A stretch of DNA of 64,000 bases from the NCBI RefSeq assembly GCF_002021815.1, contig NZ_CP019952.1:2945001-3009000 (forward strand), read 5' to 3'. The translations under genes were made by a program, and so were the position numbers. Origin of the DNA: Pseudomonas parafulva. Lineage in GTDB: Bacteria > Pseudomonadota > Gammaproteobacteria > Pseudomonadales > Pseudomonadaceae. Shown piece by piece: positions 28,721-38,388 of the stretch. The notes below the pieces were generated by a model. It was given only the letters and a program-made list of their open reading frames with translations, was not told the origin of the DNA and did not search any database. How positions within the stretch are numbered: the stretch's first letter is position 1; every line of letters starts with the position of its first letter.

Positions 28721-30349
28721 TTACCGCGACGCCCGCATCACCTTCAGATGCCGGGCATACCACGGCCGCTGCGGCACCTTGGGCCGTAACGCGGCGAAAC
28801 GCTCGTCTTCGGCATAGATGATACGCAGGGCCAGCTTCATGGTCTCCGGGTCCATCTCCACGCTCCGCCCTGGGCGTAAACCGGGCACTGTAGAGCACCC
28901 ATGGGTATCCGGCCCCAGCCAGGGGTCGGCGACCTCTACCCAGCGCCCCGGCGCGAACCAGGGCACGCCGTTGACCTCCAGGCGCCGCACCTCACCAGGA
29001 TGAAGCCGTTCATGGGCCTGGAACCAGTCCTCGATGCGGTCGTCGATCCAGCCATGAAAGCGCCAGAACACCGGGTTCACATGGGATGAAAAAGGGTCGC
29101 CGAGAAAATCGTTCTCGGCGCCATACCAGCGCTGGGCATAGTCGTCGGGCGTGCGCGCCATCGGCACCGGCATGCCGTTGGCCGGATCGCGCGGCACCGA
29201 GGCCCAGCGCATGTGCAGCCAGTCATGCAGGCCCAGCTCCAGCTCCGAGCCAAGCTGCCCCAAGGTCAGCGTACTGAGGTAATGAGGATCGCCATAGCGC
29301 GACTCCCAGACCTGGAAGTTGCCGTAGAAGGTGTCCGGGCTCTTGATGTCGCGCACCCACTGGGCGTACTCCTCGTCATCATCGGCCAACCATGTAGGCG
29401 GCAAAGCATTGCCGTCATGGTTGTCGAAGTAGGCCGCAAACCCTGCGCGGTCGCGCTCGAGCGCCGGTTGGGGCAAGGGAAAGCGCGGCCACGACGGTAA
29501 AGGCTCGATGGCCCTGGCGTTACCCAGCATGTGCCGGTGCATGAACAGAAAGTCCTCGCCGGAGCCGTTGCGGTCCTTGTGCCGGCCCCGGGCATCACGC
29601 TCGCGCGCCCTTGGCCCTGGCTGCCAGCCCAGCCCTCGCAGCGCACCGCGCTTTTCGTCATCGAGCTTGTGCCACTTGTCCCGCGACGCATGCCACAGCT
29701 GGTGAAACAGCCGGTGTTCCGGCGCGATCAACTTGGCCAGCAACGGCGCCGACAACGGCGTGCGCTCCCGCGCTTCGGGAAAGGTTTTTTTCAGCGCCAG
29801 GAAACGGTTGTCCTGCACAGGCAGCGCCAAGGGCCGCTCCAATGCCGCCACGTGTCCGCTCAAGGTCGCAGGCCCTGCGTTACCGTACGCCCCCCAGACC
29901 TCGTCAAGCACAACCTGGCACTCGTAGCGTGCCCCAAGCGGGTTGGCGTCCGTGGCCAACAGCCGCCAGCGTAGCGTCCCTGGCTGATCGAGCAACAAGT
30001 CAGCCACCACCCGATAGCGTGGCTCCAGCGTGCTGCGCAAACGTTCAGGTGTGTCGAGGTAGCCGCGCAAACCCCGCCCGCTCCAAGCCACATCCAGGAA
30101 CAGCTCAAGCTCCCCTGGCGGCACGCCGGCAAGCCCGGCCTCGCGGCCTTGAGGTGTCCAGTGCCAGATACCGCGCAAGGTGTCGCCCAGTTGCCTGACA
30201 GGCGTATCGGCGAGTTCCACCACCGCCTCGCCAGGGGTCTCAGGGTATTGCTCTTCACTGGCTCGCCGCCGCTGCAGGTACCGCGCGCCTGGCACTGCCA
30301 TACCCGTCAATGCCACACCGGCGATGAACCCGCGTCGAGAAATCGTCAT
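28721..30349 (-). CDS. pvdP: PvdP, periplasmic tyrosinase for pyoverdine chromophore maturation
   Basis: A 542-residue copper tyrosinase that hydroxylates and oxidises the D-Tyr of ferribactin to build the dihydroxyquinoline chromophore. It has a Tat signal (ISRRGFIAGVALTGMAV, SRRGF motif). Histidine clusters for the dinuclear copper site are in FLFMHRHMLGNA, LHDWLHMRWA and SSHVNPVFWRFHGWIDD. The C-terminal part can act as the lid described for PvdP. The ATG at 30349 gives the Tat peptide; 12 more in-frame codons upstream add nothing. Length is close to the PAO1 protein. It is driven by its own iron-starvation box and is divergent from pvdM. Confidence 0.95.
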   Translation of the reverse strand: MTISRRGFIAGVALTGMAVPGARYLQRRRASEEQYPETPGEAVVELADTPVRQLGDTLRGIWHWTPQGREAGLAGVPPGELELFLDVAWSGRGLRGYLDTPERLRSTLEPRYRVVADLLLDQPGTLRWRLLATDANPLGARYECQVVLDEVWGAYGNAGPATLSGHVAALERPLALPVQDNRFLALKKTFPEARERTPLSAPLLAKLIAPEHRLFHQLWHASRDKWHKLDDEKRGALRGLGWQPGPRARERDARGRHKDRNGSGEDFLFMHRHMLGNARAIEPLPSWPRFPLPQPALERDRAGFAAYFDNHDGNALPPTWLADDDEEYAQWVRDIKSPDTFYGNFQVWESRYGDPHYLSTLTLGQLGSELELGLHDWLHMRWASVPRDPANGMPVPMARTPDDYAQRWYGAENDFLGDPFSSHVNPVFWRFHGWIDDRIEDWFQAHERLHPGEVRRLEVNGVPWFAPGRWVEVADPWLGPDTHGCSTVPGLRPGRSVEMDPETMKLALRIIYAEDERFAALRPKVPQRPWYARHLKVMRASR

Positions 30350-30403
30350 TGCCCTACCTGTGCTTTCACTTCGGCCATGGAGCACGGCCCATCCAAGGCT
30401 AGG

Positions 30404-30427
30404 ACGTGGCCCGGCGGGCGAAATTTA
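30404..30427 (-). promoter_or_regulatory. PvdS iron-starvation box upstream of pvdP
   Basis: On the minus strand, TAAAT (30427-30423), 16 bases, CGT (30406-30404): an exact match to the PvdS promoter signature, 54 bp before the pvdP ATG. Confidence 0.8.
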
Positions 30428-30475
30428 GCGCTGCAGTGCGCGCTGACACCTGCCTTCAGCCAGGCGGCGGGGGCT

Positions 30476-30499
30476 TAAATTTCTGCCATCGCAGCTCGT
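30476..30499 (+). promoter_or_regulatory. PvdS iron-starvation box upstream of pvdMNO-pvdE
   Basis: TAAAT (30476-30480), 16 bases, CGT (30497-30499), an exact match 61 bp before the pvdM ATG. It stands back to back with the pvdP box, 48 bp apart. Confidence 0.8.
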
Positions 30500-30560
30500 T
30501 CCCTCCAGGTAGCGGCGGCATCCAAGCCCATCCCTCGACGGTGAACCTACTGAGACCAAG

Positions 30561-31907
30561 ATGACGACACCACGCTGGAAGAAAGCCCTGTATATCAGCC
30601 TGGCCGCGGCCGTGGCCGCCGGTGCCGGGTGGGCGGCCTGGGACTACCTCGACACGCCGGCAGGCTACCCCAGGGAGGTCATGCGCCAGGCCAATGACCT
30701 GCAGGAGCGCCTGCTTTCGTTCGACAGCCACATCACGCTGCCGCTGACCTTCGGCACCGAAGGCAGCGAAGCCGACCAGGACGGTGCGGGGCGCTTCGAC
30801 CTGAACAAGGCAGCGCGCGGGCGCCTGTCTGCCGCTGCCCTGACCCTTTTCGCCTGGCCCGAATCCTGGACCGGCGACAATGGCCCACACCGCCCTACCC
30901 CCGGCTTCGTCGAGGCCGCCCGCCATACGCAAGAGGTGCGCTACAACGCCATCATGGGCATGGTCCGCGACTTTCCCGAAAGGGTGGGCATTGCCTATAC
31001 CCCACAGGACATGCGCAGGTTGCACGGCGAAGGCAAGTTTGCGGTGTTGCTCAGCATGCTCAATGCCTACGCACTGGGCGACGACCTGGACCAGCTGGAC
31101 CGTTGGGCCGCCCGCGGCATGCGCCTGTTCGGCTTCAGCTATGTGGGCAACAACAGCTGGGCCGACTCCTCGCGCCCGCTGCCCTTCTTCAATGACACCG
31201 TCGATGCACTCGAAGGCCTGTCACCCATAGGCAAACAGGCGGTACAGCGCCTGAACGATCTGGGGGTGGTCATCGACGTGTCGCAGATGTCCAGCCAGGC
31301 ACTGGCCCAGGTCGTGGCGCTCAGCCGGGCACCGGTGGTGGCGTCGCATTCAGCGCCCCGGGCGATGGTCGACATCCGCCGCAACCTGTCGGACAAGGAA
31401 ATGCAACTGATCAAGGACAGCGGCGGCGTCATCCAGATCGTCGCCTTCTCCACCTACCTCAAGCCCTTGAGCAGCAAAACCCAGCAGCGGCTCAACGCGC
31501 TGCGCAGCGACTATGCCCTGCCGCCCCTGGCCGACCTGAACTACGCCCTCATGCCGGGCGACCCTGTCATCGCGGGCTGGCCTGAACAGAAAGTGGGCCA
31601 GTACGCCAATGCGTTGTACGCCATCCTCGACGAAGAACCGCCAGCCACGCTCAAGGACTACGGCGACGCCATCGACTATGCGGTGCGCAAGGTCGGCATC
31701 GACCATGTCGGCCTGAGTTCGGACTTCAACGAAGGCGGCGGCATCGACGGCTGGCAGGATGCCAGCGAGGCCCGCAACGTTACGGCCGAACTGATTACAC
31801 GGGGTTACTCCGAAGCTGACATCAGCAAGCTGTGGGGCGGCAATTTCCTGCGTGTCTGGCAGCAGGTACAAGCGGCAGCGGCCCCTGGCGCCACCCCCTC
31901 CCGATGA
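30561..31907 (+). CDS. pvdM: PvdM, dipeptidase-family pyoverdine maturation protein
   Basis: A 448-residue member of the renal-dipeptidase (M19) family with an N-terminal hydrophobic signal/anchor (ALYISLAAAVAAGAGWAAW). Metal-site motifs are FDSHITLPL near residue 55, VVASHSAPRAM, and HVGLSSDFNEGGG toward the C-terminus. In fluorescent pseudomonads PvdM has been reported to be needed for PvdP-dependent oxidation of ferribactin in the periplasm; actual peptidase activity is not implied. First gene of the pvdMNO-pvdE run; pvdN follows after 16 bp. Confidence 0.93.
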   Translation: MTTPRWKKALYISLAAAVAAGAGWAAWDYLDTPAGYPREVMRQANDLQERLLSFDSHITLPLTFGTEGSEADQDGAGRFDLNKAARGRLSAAALTLFAWPESWTGDNGPHRPTPGFVEAARHTQEVRYNAIMGMVRDFPERVGIAYTPQDMRRLHGEGKFAVLLSMLNAYALGDDLDQLDRWAARGMRLFGFSYVGNNSWADSSRPLPFFNDTVDALEGLSPIGKQAVQRLNDLGVVIDVSQMSSQALAQVVALSRAPVVASHSAPRAMVDIRRNLSDKEMQLIKDSGGVIQIVAFSTYLKPLSSKTQQRLNALRSDYALPPLADLNYALMPGDPVIAGWPEQKVGQYANALYAILDEEPPATLKDYGDAIDYAVRKVGIDHVGLSSDFNEGGGIDGWQDASEARNVTAELITRGYSEADISKLWGGNFLRVWQQVQAAAAPGATPSR

Positions 31908-31923
31908 TGCTGCGAGCCCTTAG

Positions 31924-33210
31924 ATGAACGACCGTCGCGCCTTTCTGAAGCAGGCCAGCCTGCTCGCTGCCAGCCTGCCACTGGCAGGGCACTTGATAGC
32001 CGCCGCCCAGGCCGCGCCCACACCCGCCACAGGCGCTGACGCCTGGGCGGGCTTTCGCAGCCTGTTCAACCTCGACCCGGCCTACGCCCACTTCGCCAAC
32101 TTCCTGATCACGTCGCACCCAAGACCGGTGCGCGAGGCCATCGAGGCCTTGCGCGCGCAATTGGACCGGCACCCGGCACGGCTGGTGGACTGGGACAGCC
32201 AGTCGGAATGGAAACACGAAGCGCAGGTGCGCGAAGCGGCGGCCCGCTACCTGGAAGTCGCCCCGCGGCAAATTGCCCTGACCGGCAGCACCACCGAGGG
32301 GTTGGGCCTGATCTACGGCGGGCTGAAGATAGCACCCGGGCAAGAGATCCTGACGACGGTGCACGAGCACTCCGCAGCGCGCCACACCCTGGACTTTCGC
32401 ACCGCCCGCGACGGCACCCCGGTACGCCGCCTGCGGCTGTTCGACGAGCCGTGGAACCTGTCCACCGACCAGGTGCTGAGCACCATCAAGGCGGCCATCA
32501 ACCCCAAGACCCGCGTGCTGGGCATGACCTGGGTGCACTCGGGCAGCGGCGTGAAGCTGCCGGTCGGCGCCATCGGCGAACTGGTCCGCGAAGCCAACCG
32601 CGACCGCGCCGAGCATGATCGCATCCTGTACGTCATCGACGGCGTACATGGCTTTGGTGTCGAGGACATGCGCTTTGCCGACCTGAACTGCGACTACTTC
32701 ATTGCCGGCACGCACAAGTGGATGTTCGGCCCACGCGGCACCGGGATCATCTGCGCTGCCACCACCGCACTCGATAACCTGAACCCGCTTATCGCGACCT
32801 TTTCCGAGGACGAGGATTTCGCCACCACCTTCACCCCAGGCGGCTATCACGCCTTCGAGCATCGGTGGGCGCTGGGCACAGCCTTCGACTTGCACCTGCA
32901 GCACGGCAAGGCCGCCATCCAGGCACGCATCCACGGCCTCAACGACTACCTCAGGCAGCGGCTCGAAACGTTACCGGGCGTGCAGCTGGTCACGCCGCGC
33001 AGCACCCGCCAATCGGCTGGCTTCACCTTCTTTCGGGTGGCCGACCAGGATGCCGACGAGGTCGCCGCCTACCTCAACAGCCAGCGCATCGTCGTCGATG
33101 CGGTATCGCGCGACGTGGGACCGGTGGTGCGCACTGCACCGGGCCTGCTCAACACCGAAGCCGAAATCGACCGGCTGATCGCCGTACTCACGCCACGCTT
33201 GCGCCGCTGA
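31924..33210 (+). CDS. pvdN: PvdN, periplasmic PLP enzyme modifying the pyoverdine side chain
   Basis: A 428-residue fold-type-I PLP enzyme of the class-V aminotransferase / cysteine-desulfurase branch. The Tat signal is NDRRAFLKQASLLAASLPLAGHLIAAAQA. The cofactor lysine is Lys265 in FIAGTHKWMFGPRGTG, with the PLP-ring Asp/His region VIDGVHGFG at 238-246. PvdN converts the N-terminal glutamate side chain of (dihydro)pyoverdine to succinamide, so presence predicts a succinamide form of the siderophore. It lies 16 bp after pvdM and 37 bp before pvdO. Confidence 0.95.
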   Translation: MNDRRAFLKQASLLAASLPLAGHLIAAAQAAPTPATGADAWAGFRSLFNLDPAYAHFANFLITSHPRPVREAIEALRAQLDRHPARLVDWDSQSEWKHEAQVREAAARYLEVAPRQIALTGSTTEGLGLIYGGLKIAPGQEILTTVHEHSAARHTLDFRTARDGTPVRRLRLFDEPWNLSTDQVLSTIKAAINPKTRVLGMTWVHSGSGVKLPVGAIGELVREANRDRAEHDRILYVIDGVHGFGVEDMRFADLNCDYFIAGTHKWMFGPRGTGIICAATTALDNLNPLIATFSEDEDFATTFTPGGYHAFEHRWALGTAFDLHLQHGKAAIQARIHGLNDYLRQRLETLPGVQLVTPRSTRQSAGFTFFRVADQDADEVAAYLNSQRIVVDAVSRDVGPVVRTAPGLLNTEAEIDRLIAVLTPRLRR

Positions 33211-33247
33211 ACCCTTCATCCAGACCCACGATCACGGACTTATCACC

Positions 33248-34150
33248 ATGCCCAACCTGCCTTGCGCTTCACCCAAACCATTGTCCAGCAGACTGTACAA
33301 GCTAGGCGCTGCCTTAGTGCTCGGCCTGCTGGCCTGCCCTGTTGTCCACGCAGGCGAAGCGATCAAACCCGGTAGCGTTTTCAAGGACTGCCCACATTGC
33401 CCGGAAATGGTGGTACTGCCCGCCGGCAGCTACCTGATGGGTACCCCGGAGGATGAAGTGGGCCGCGAATACGACGAAGGCCCGCAGCACACCGTGACCT
33501 TCGCCAAGCCGTTCGCGGTGGGCCGCTTCCCGGTCACCGCAGGCGAGCTGGATGCGTACATCCGGGAAACCGGGGTCAAAATCGCCGATGGCGACACCCG
33601 TCCTGGCCGCTTCTGCAAGGCCAGCAAACCCACCTATAAGCAGGGCCCTCGCCAACCGGCGGTGTGCATCAGCTGGTTCGACGCCGATGCGTACGCTCAA
33701 TGGCTGACGAAAAAGACCGGGCACACCTACCGTCTGATCAGTGAGGCGCAGCGCGAATACGCCGCCCGGGCCGGCTCCACCGGCCCCTTCCCGTTCCCCT
33801 TCGACAACAACGACGAGAAGGCCTACAGCATCAGCCAGCACGCCAACACCTACGGCCCCGCCGATGGCTACTCCTACACCGCGCCCGTGGGCAGCTACCC
33901 GGCCAACGCCTTTGGCGTGTACGACATGCATGGCAATGTCTACGAGTGGACGGCCGATTGCCTGAACCCTGACTACGAGGGTGCGCCTGCCGATGGCAGC
34001 GCCTGGAAGACCGGCAACTGCGAGAAGCGCGTCATGCGCGGCAACGACTGGGGTGAGGCCCCGGTGTTCTCGCGCTCGGGCAACCGCAACAACCGCTCCC
34101 CCGAGGTGCGCGGCGACTTCCTTGGTTTCCGAGTCGTCCGCGACCTCTGA
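33248..34150 (+). CDS. pvdO: PvdO, FGE-sulfatase-like oxidase of dihydropyoverdine
   Basis: A 300-residue periplasmic protein. The signal peptide (LYKLGAALVLGLLACPVVHA) is cut before GEAIKPGS. The formylglycine-generating-enzyme-like domain covers about residues 55-298: MVVLPAGSYLMGTPEDE, GPQHTVTFAKPFAVGRFPVTAGE, RQPAVCISWFDADAYAQWL, YDMHGNVYEWTADC, KRVMRGNDWGE and the terminal GFRVVRDL. PvdO catalyses the final oxidation to the mature chromophore in P. fluorescens and P. aeruginosa. pvdE starts 27 bp downstream. In PAO1 pvdF lies here; it is missing. Confidence 0.95.
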   Translation: MPNLPCASPKPLSSRLYKLGAALVLGLLACPVVHAGEAIKPGSVFKDCPHCPEMVVLPAGSYLMGTPEDEVGREYDEGPQHTVTFAKPFAVGRFPVTAGELDAYIRETGVKIADGDTRPGRFCKASKPTYKQGPRQPAVCISWFDADAYAQWLTKKTGHTYRLISEAQREYAARAGSTGPFPFPFDNNDEKAYSISQHANTYGPADGYSYTAPVGSYPANAFGVYDMHGNVYEWTADCLNPDYEGAPADGSAWKTGNCEKRVMRGNDWGEAPVFSRSGNRNNRSPEVRGDFLGFRVVRDL

Positions 34151-34177
34151 CAGCCCCACGCGATTGAGGAGAAACAC

Positions 34178-35827
34178 ATGACCCATCAACCTCGTGGCGC
34201 CGTCAGGGAACTGTTCGCCCTGCTCAAGCCGTTCTGGCCCCTGGTCACGGTTTGCATCGTCCTGGGCATGATCGGTGGCCTGAGCGTCACCGCTCTGCTG
34301 GCCACCATCAACAGCAGTTTGCACAGCGACGCCGGCCTGACCCAGGGCGTGGTGCTGGGCTTCGCCGGCCTGTGCCTGCTGGCGCTGCTCAGCTCGATTC
34401 TGTCCGACATGGGCACCAACTACGTAGGCCAGCACGTCATCGCGACCTTGCGTCGTCAGCTGGGTGAAAAGGTGCTGGCCGCACCCATCGACCAGATCGA
34501 GCGTTACCGCAGCCACCGGCTGATCCCGGTACTGACCCATGATGTGGACACCATCAGCGACTTCGCCTACGTCTTCGCCCCGCTGGCCATCTCGCTTACC
34601 GTGACGCTGGGGTGCCTGGGCTACCTGGCCCACCTGTCGTGGCAGATGTTCCTGGTGATCCTGGTGGCCATCGGCGTGGGAACCGTGTTGCAGTTCATCG
34701 CCCAGGCCAGGGGCATGCGTGGCTTTGAAGCCGCCCGAGAAGCCGAGGACGACTTGCAGAAGCACTACAGCGCCATCGCCGAAGGCGCCAAGGAATTGCG
34801 TATTCACCGTCCACGCCGTCAACGGATGTTCAGCCACGGCATCCGCGACACGGCCAACCGGATTTGCGCCACCCAGGTCCGCTCGATCAACACCTTCGTG
34901 ATCGCCAAGACCCTGGGCTCGATGTTGTTCTTCGTGGTCATCGCGGTGGCGCTGGCCCTGCAATCGTACTGGCCCTCGGCGGACAAGAGCGTTACCAGCG
35001 GTTTCGTGCTGGTGCTGCTGTACATGAAGGGCCCGCTGGAGCACCTGATCAGCACCCTGCCGATCATCGGCAAGGCCCAGATCGCCTTTCGCCGCATTGC
35101 TGCGCTGTCCACGCAGTTCTCCTCGCCCGAACCACACCTGCTGCTGGACGACGCACGCAAGCCAGCCCTGGCCATGAACTCGCTCGAACTCAGGGATGTT
35201 CGCTACACCTTCCCTGCCGTGGAGGGCGCCGAGCCCTTCCAATTCGGGCCGGTAAACTTACAGGTCGAGCAAGGCGACATCGTGTTCATCGTCGGTGAAA
35301 ACGGCTGCGGCAAGACCACCCTGATCAAGCTGCTGCTGGGCCTGTACGCCCCGCAGGCCGGAAGCATCGTGCTCAACGGCCAGCCCGTGACAGCCCAGAC
35401 CCGCGATGACTATCGCCAGCTGTTCACCACCATCTTCGCCGACTACTACCTGTTCGACGACGTGATCCAGGGCGACCAACCGCTGCCCGATGACGCAGGG
35501 CGTTACCTCAGGCGGCTGGAGATCGACCACAAGGTGAGCATCCGCGACGGGGTGTTCAGCACCACCGACCTGTCTACCGGCCAACGCAAGCGCCTGGCGC
35601 TGGTCAGCGCCTGGCTGGAGGAGCGGCCCGTCCTGGTGTTCGATGAATGGGCCGCCGACCAGGACCCGACGTTCCGGCGGATCTTCTACACCGAGCTGCT
35701 GCCAGACCTGAAGCGGCTAGGCAAGACCATCATCGTGATCTCCCACGACGATCGCTACTTCGATATCGCCGACCACTTGGTGCGCCTGCACCGCGGCAAG
35801 ATCGCGCCAGCACTCCACCCCGCCTGA
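34178..35827 (+). CDS. pvdE: PvdE, ABC exporter of pyoverdine precursor
   Basis: A 549-residue fused half-transporter of the cyclic-peptide exporter (PvdE/SyrD) family that moves acylated ferribactin from cytosol to periplasm. The six-helix membrane domain covers residues 1-300 and the ATPase domain 335-545, with Walker [10 protein letters not shown] (373-381), signature DLSTGQRKR, and Walker B followed by the family-typical [13 protein letters not shown] and the H-loop [15 protein letters not shown] precedes the ATG. Last gene of the pvdMNO-pvdE run, 110 bp before fpvA. Confidence 0.95.
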   Translation: MTHQPRGAVRELFALLKPFWPLVTVCIVLGMIGGLSVTALLATINSSLHSDAGLTQGVVLGFAGLCLLALLSSILSDMGTNYVGQHVIATLRRQLGEKVLAAPIDQIERYRSHRLIPVLTHDVDTISDFAYVFAPLAISLTVTLGCLGYLAHLSWQMFLVILVAIGVGTVLQFIAQARGMRGFEAAREAEDDLQKHYSAIAEGAKELRIHRPRRQRMFSHGIRDTANRICATQVRSINTFVIAKTLGSMLFFVVIAVALALQSYWPSADKSVTSGFVLVLLYMKGPLEHLISTLPIIGKAQIAFRRIAALSTQFSSPEPHLLLDDARKPALAMNSLELRDVRYTFPAVEGAEPFQFGPVNLQVEQGDIVFIVGENGCGKTTLIKLLLGLYAPQAGSIVLNGQPVTAQTRDDYRQLFTTIFADYYLFDDVIQGDQPLPDDAGRYLRRLEIDHKVSIRDGVFSTTDLSTGQRKRLALVSAWLEERPVLVFDEWAADQDPTFRRIFYTELLPDLKRLGKTIIVISHDDRYFDIADHLVRLHRGKIAPALHPA

Positions 35828-35897
35828 TCCGTTGTAACCGGACTGAAACTTTTCTTTCCGGTTTTCCTACGCTGATGCGTCTCACTGAGCAACTAAT

Positions 35898-35916
35898 ACA
35901 AATCATTATCATTTCA
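35898..35916. promoter_or_regulatory. Fur-box-like site upstream of fpvA
   Basis: The complementary strand reads TGAAATGATAATGATTTGT, matching the Fur consensus at 12 of 19 positions with the core AATGATAAT intact. It sits 22-40 bp before the fpvA ATG. No certain FpvI/PvdS promoter pair could be assigned in 35828-35937. Confidence 0.6.
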
Positions 35917-35937
35917 AACTCCATCAGAGAGGATGTA

Positions 35938-38388
35938 ATGCCAGCCCTTAGCACGCTCAACCCGCTCACCCAGGCCTTAAGGCTTCACCGTGCCTTCCAG
36001 ACGACGCTGCTCGGCTCAAGCCTGAGCATGGCGCTGTGCCTGCCGTTGTCGGCCCAGGTGATGGCCCAGGAAGTGGATGTGGACATTGCCGCCATGCCGC
36101 TCTCCGCTTCGTTGCAGGCGTTCGGGCGGCAGGCCGACCAGCAGGTGTTGTTCAGCCCGGATGATGTGCAAGGGCTCAAGGGTCGAGCCGTCAAAGGCCA
36201 CCTCACCGCGCAGCAGGCCCTGGCCACCTTGCTGGCAGGCACGGGGCTTGCGTACGACATCCAGGGCAACAGTGTGACCATTCACCGTCGTGGCAACGAC
36301 ACCAGCTCGCTGCAGCTGGACGCCACCACCGTGCAAAGCAACCTGGACGGTTCGAGCGAAGCCAGCCGTTCGTACACCGTCAACAGCAGCAGTGCGTCCA
36401 CCAAGCTGCCCATGTCCCTGCGCGAAACGCCTCAGTCGGTCAGCGTGATGACCCGTCAACGCCTGCAGGACCAACAGCTGACCACCCTGAGCGACGTGCT
36501 CAAGCAGGCGCCGGGCCTGTCGGTGCAGAACATCGACAGTGAGCGGGTGAACATCTATTCGCGCGGCTATTCGATCGACAGCTACCAGTTCGATGGCATC
36601 CCCACCACCCTGATCGTGCAGACCAGCGCCAGCCCGCAGAGCCTGATCGACACTTCGATCTACGACCGCGTCGAAATCGTGCGCGGCGCCACTGGCCTGA
36701 TGACAGGTGCCGGTGACCCATCAGGCAGCATCAACCTGGTCCGCAAGCGGCCGACCTCCACCTTCCAGGGCTCGATCACCGCCGGGGCGGGTTCCTGGGA
36801 CACTTACCGCACCGAGGTGGACGTGTCTGGCCCCCTGACCGACGATGCCCGCCTGCGCGGTCGCACAGTCGTGGCGTACAAGCAAGGCAACAGCTACATC
36901 GACCACTACCAGCAGGAAAAACAGACCTACTACGGCATCCTCGAAGCCGACCTCACCGACAGCACCCTGTTGAGCGTGGGCGTGGACTACCAGAAGAACA
37001 ACCCGCGTGGCGTATCGTTCGCCAGCTTCCCGCTGTTCTACAGCAATGGCGAGCAGACCGACTTTTCCCGTTCGATCAACGCAGGTTCGCGCTGGAGCTA
37101 TCGCAAGCAGAACACGCTCACCACCTTCGCCAACCTTGAGCAAAGCCTGGTCAACGACTGGAAGCTCAAGGTGGCGGTCAACAACATGTACAGCTCGCGT
37201 GACTATTCCCTGGCCTCGCTCAGCGGCGACTTCCCCGATAAGCAAACCGGCGAAGGTGCCTACCTGTACGGCGGCGACGGCTCAGGCTCGCAGCGCCAAT
37301 TGGGTATAGACGCCCTGGTCCAGGGCCCCTTCCAGCTATTGGGCCGCGAGCATGAGCTGGTGATCGGCCTGAGCGGTTCGGAATTCCACGACTACAGCGA
37401 CCCGGCTGACGACGACCTGGAAGGCCGCCCGGCCAATATCTACACCTGGGACAACGACACCGAGCGCCCCCTTTCAGTGGGCAAGCTGATGAACGACGAC
37501 ACCACCGTGCGCCAGAACGCCGCGTACATGGTGGCGCGCTTCAAACCCACCGATGACCTGTCGCTGATCCTGGGCGCACGGGTGGGGGATTACAGCTACA
37601 AGAAAAAAACCGTGGCCAACCCGTCCTACCCCGGCCTGAACAGCCGGGCCTCGACCCGCGAAAGCGGTTTCGTCACCCCCTATGCAGGGGTGGTGTACGA
37701 CCTCACCGACGTCCACTCGCTTTACGCAAGCTACACCAAGATCTACAAGCCGCAGTCGATCCGCGATCAAGCAGGCAAGACCCTGGAATCGCGCGAAGGT
37801 GACAACTACGAGATTGGCCTGAAGAGTGAGTTTCTGGAGGGGCGGGTCAACACCGCCGTCGCCCTTTATGAAATCAAGCAGGACAACCTGGGCGTGGCCA
37901 CCGGCGAGACTGTCGAAGGTACCGTTCGTGAGTCGGCGTACCGCGCGGTGTCCGGCGCCAAGACCCGCGGCATCGACATGGAAATCTACGGCGAAGTCAT
38001 GCCCGACTGGAACGTCAGCGCCAGCTACAGCCACAGCCTGACCAAGGACTCGGACCACGAGCGCATCATGACCGAGGCGCCGGCCAACCTGGTCAAGCTC
38101 TGGACCACCTACCGCCTGCCCGGCGAGCTCAACCAGCTGACCGTGGGTGGCGGCATGAACTGGCAGAGCGGCTTGAGCCTGACCACCAGCCAGGGCAAGG
38201 CGACCCAGCAGCAGTACGCCGTGTTCGACCTGATGGCGCGCTACGACATCACCAAGGAGCTGAGCGCCACCGTCAACGTGAACAATGTGTTCGACAAGAA
38301 GTACTTCAGCGCCTTGGACCCCACGTTCTTCACCGGTTATTACGGTGAGCCGCGCAACGTGATGTTCACGACCCGGTATAGCTTCTAA
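35938..38388 (+). CDS. fpvA: FpvA, TonB-dependent ferripyoverdine receptor
   Basis: An 816-residue outer-membrane transducer-receptor, the same length class as PAO1 FpvA. The signal peptide is 1-43 (MALCLPLSAQVMAQ, then EVDVDIA). The STN signalling domain covers about 45-118 (MPLSASLQAFGRQADQQVLFSP...ALATLLAGTGLAYDIQGNSVTI), the plug about 150-280 (LRETPQSVSVMTRQRLQDQQ, EIVRGATGLMTGAGDPSGSINLVRKRP), and the 22-strand barrel ends in MFTTRYSF. The STN domain marks it as a receptor that signals through an anti-sigma factor, presumably to FpvI. The ATG at 35938 follows AGAGGA; a longer frame runs back through pvdE and is not real. Specificity should match the pyoverdine made by the neighbouring NRPSs. 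Confidence 0.94.
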   Translation: MPALSTLNPLTQALRLHRAFQTTLLGSSLSMALCLPLSAQVMAQEVDVDIAAMPLSASLQAFGRQADQQVLFSPDDVQGLKGRAVKGHLTAQQALATLLAGTGLAYDIQGNSVTIHRRGNDTSSLQLDATTVQSNLDGSSEASRSYTVNSSSASTKLPMSLRETPQSVSVMTRQRLQDQQLTTLSDVLKQAPGLSVQNIDSERVNIYSRGYSIDSYQFDGIPTTLIVQTSASPQSLIDTSIYDRVEIVRGATGLMTGAGDPSGSINLVRKRPTSTFQGSITAGAGSWDTYRTEVDVSGPLTDDARLRGRTVVAYKQGNSYIDHYQQEKQTYYGILEADLTDSTLLSVGVDYQKNNPRGVSFASFPLFYSNGEQTDFSRSINAGSRWSYRKQNTLTTFANLEQSLVNDWKLKVAVNNMYSSRDYSLASLSGDFPDKQTGEGAYLYGGDGSGSQRQLGIDALVQGPFQLLGREHELVIGLSGSEFHDYSDPADDDLEGRPANIYTWDNDTERPLSVGKLMNDDTTVRQNAAYMVARFKPTDDLSLILGARVGDYSYKKKTVANPSYPGLNSRASTRESGFVTPYAGVVYDLTDVHSLYASYTKIYKPQSIRDQAGKTLESREGDNYEIGLKSEFLEGRVNTAVALYEIKQDNLGVATGETVEGTVRESAYRAVSGAKTRGIDMEIYGEVMPDWNVSASYSHSLTKDSDHERIMTEAPANLVKLWTTYRLPGELNQLTVGGGMNWQSGLSLTTSQGKATQQQYAVFDLMARYDITKELSATVNVNNVFDKKYFSALDPTFFTGYYGEPRNVMFTTRYSF

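Noticed and set aside
35647..35937. N-terminal extension of fpvA through the end of pvdE
   Set aside because: The signal peptide and ribosome site place the start at 35938, and the resulting length equals the FpvA family length.
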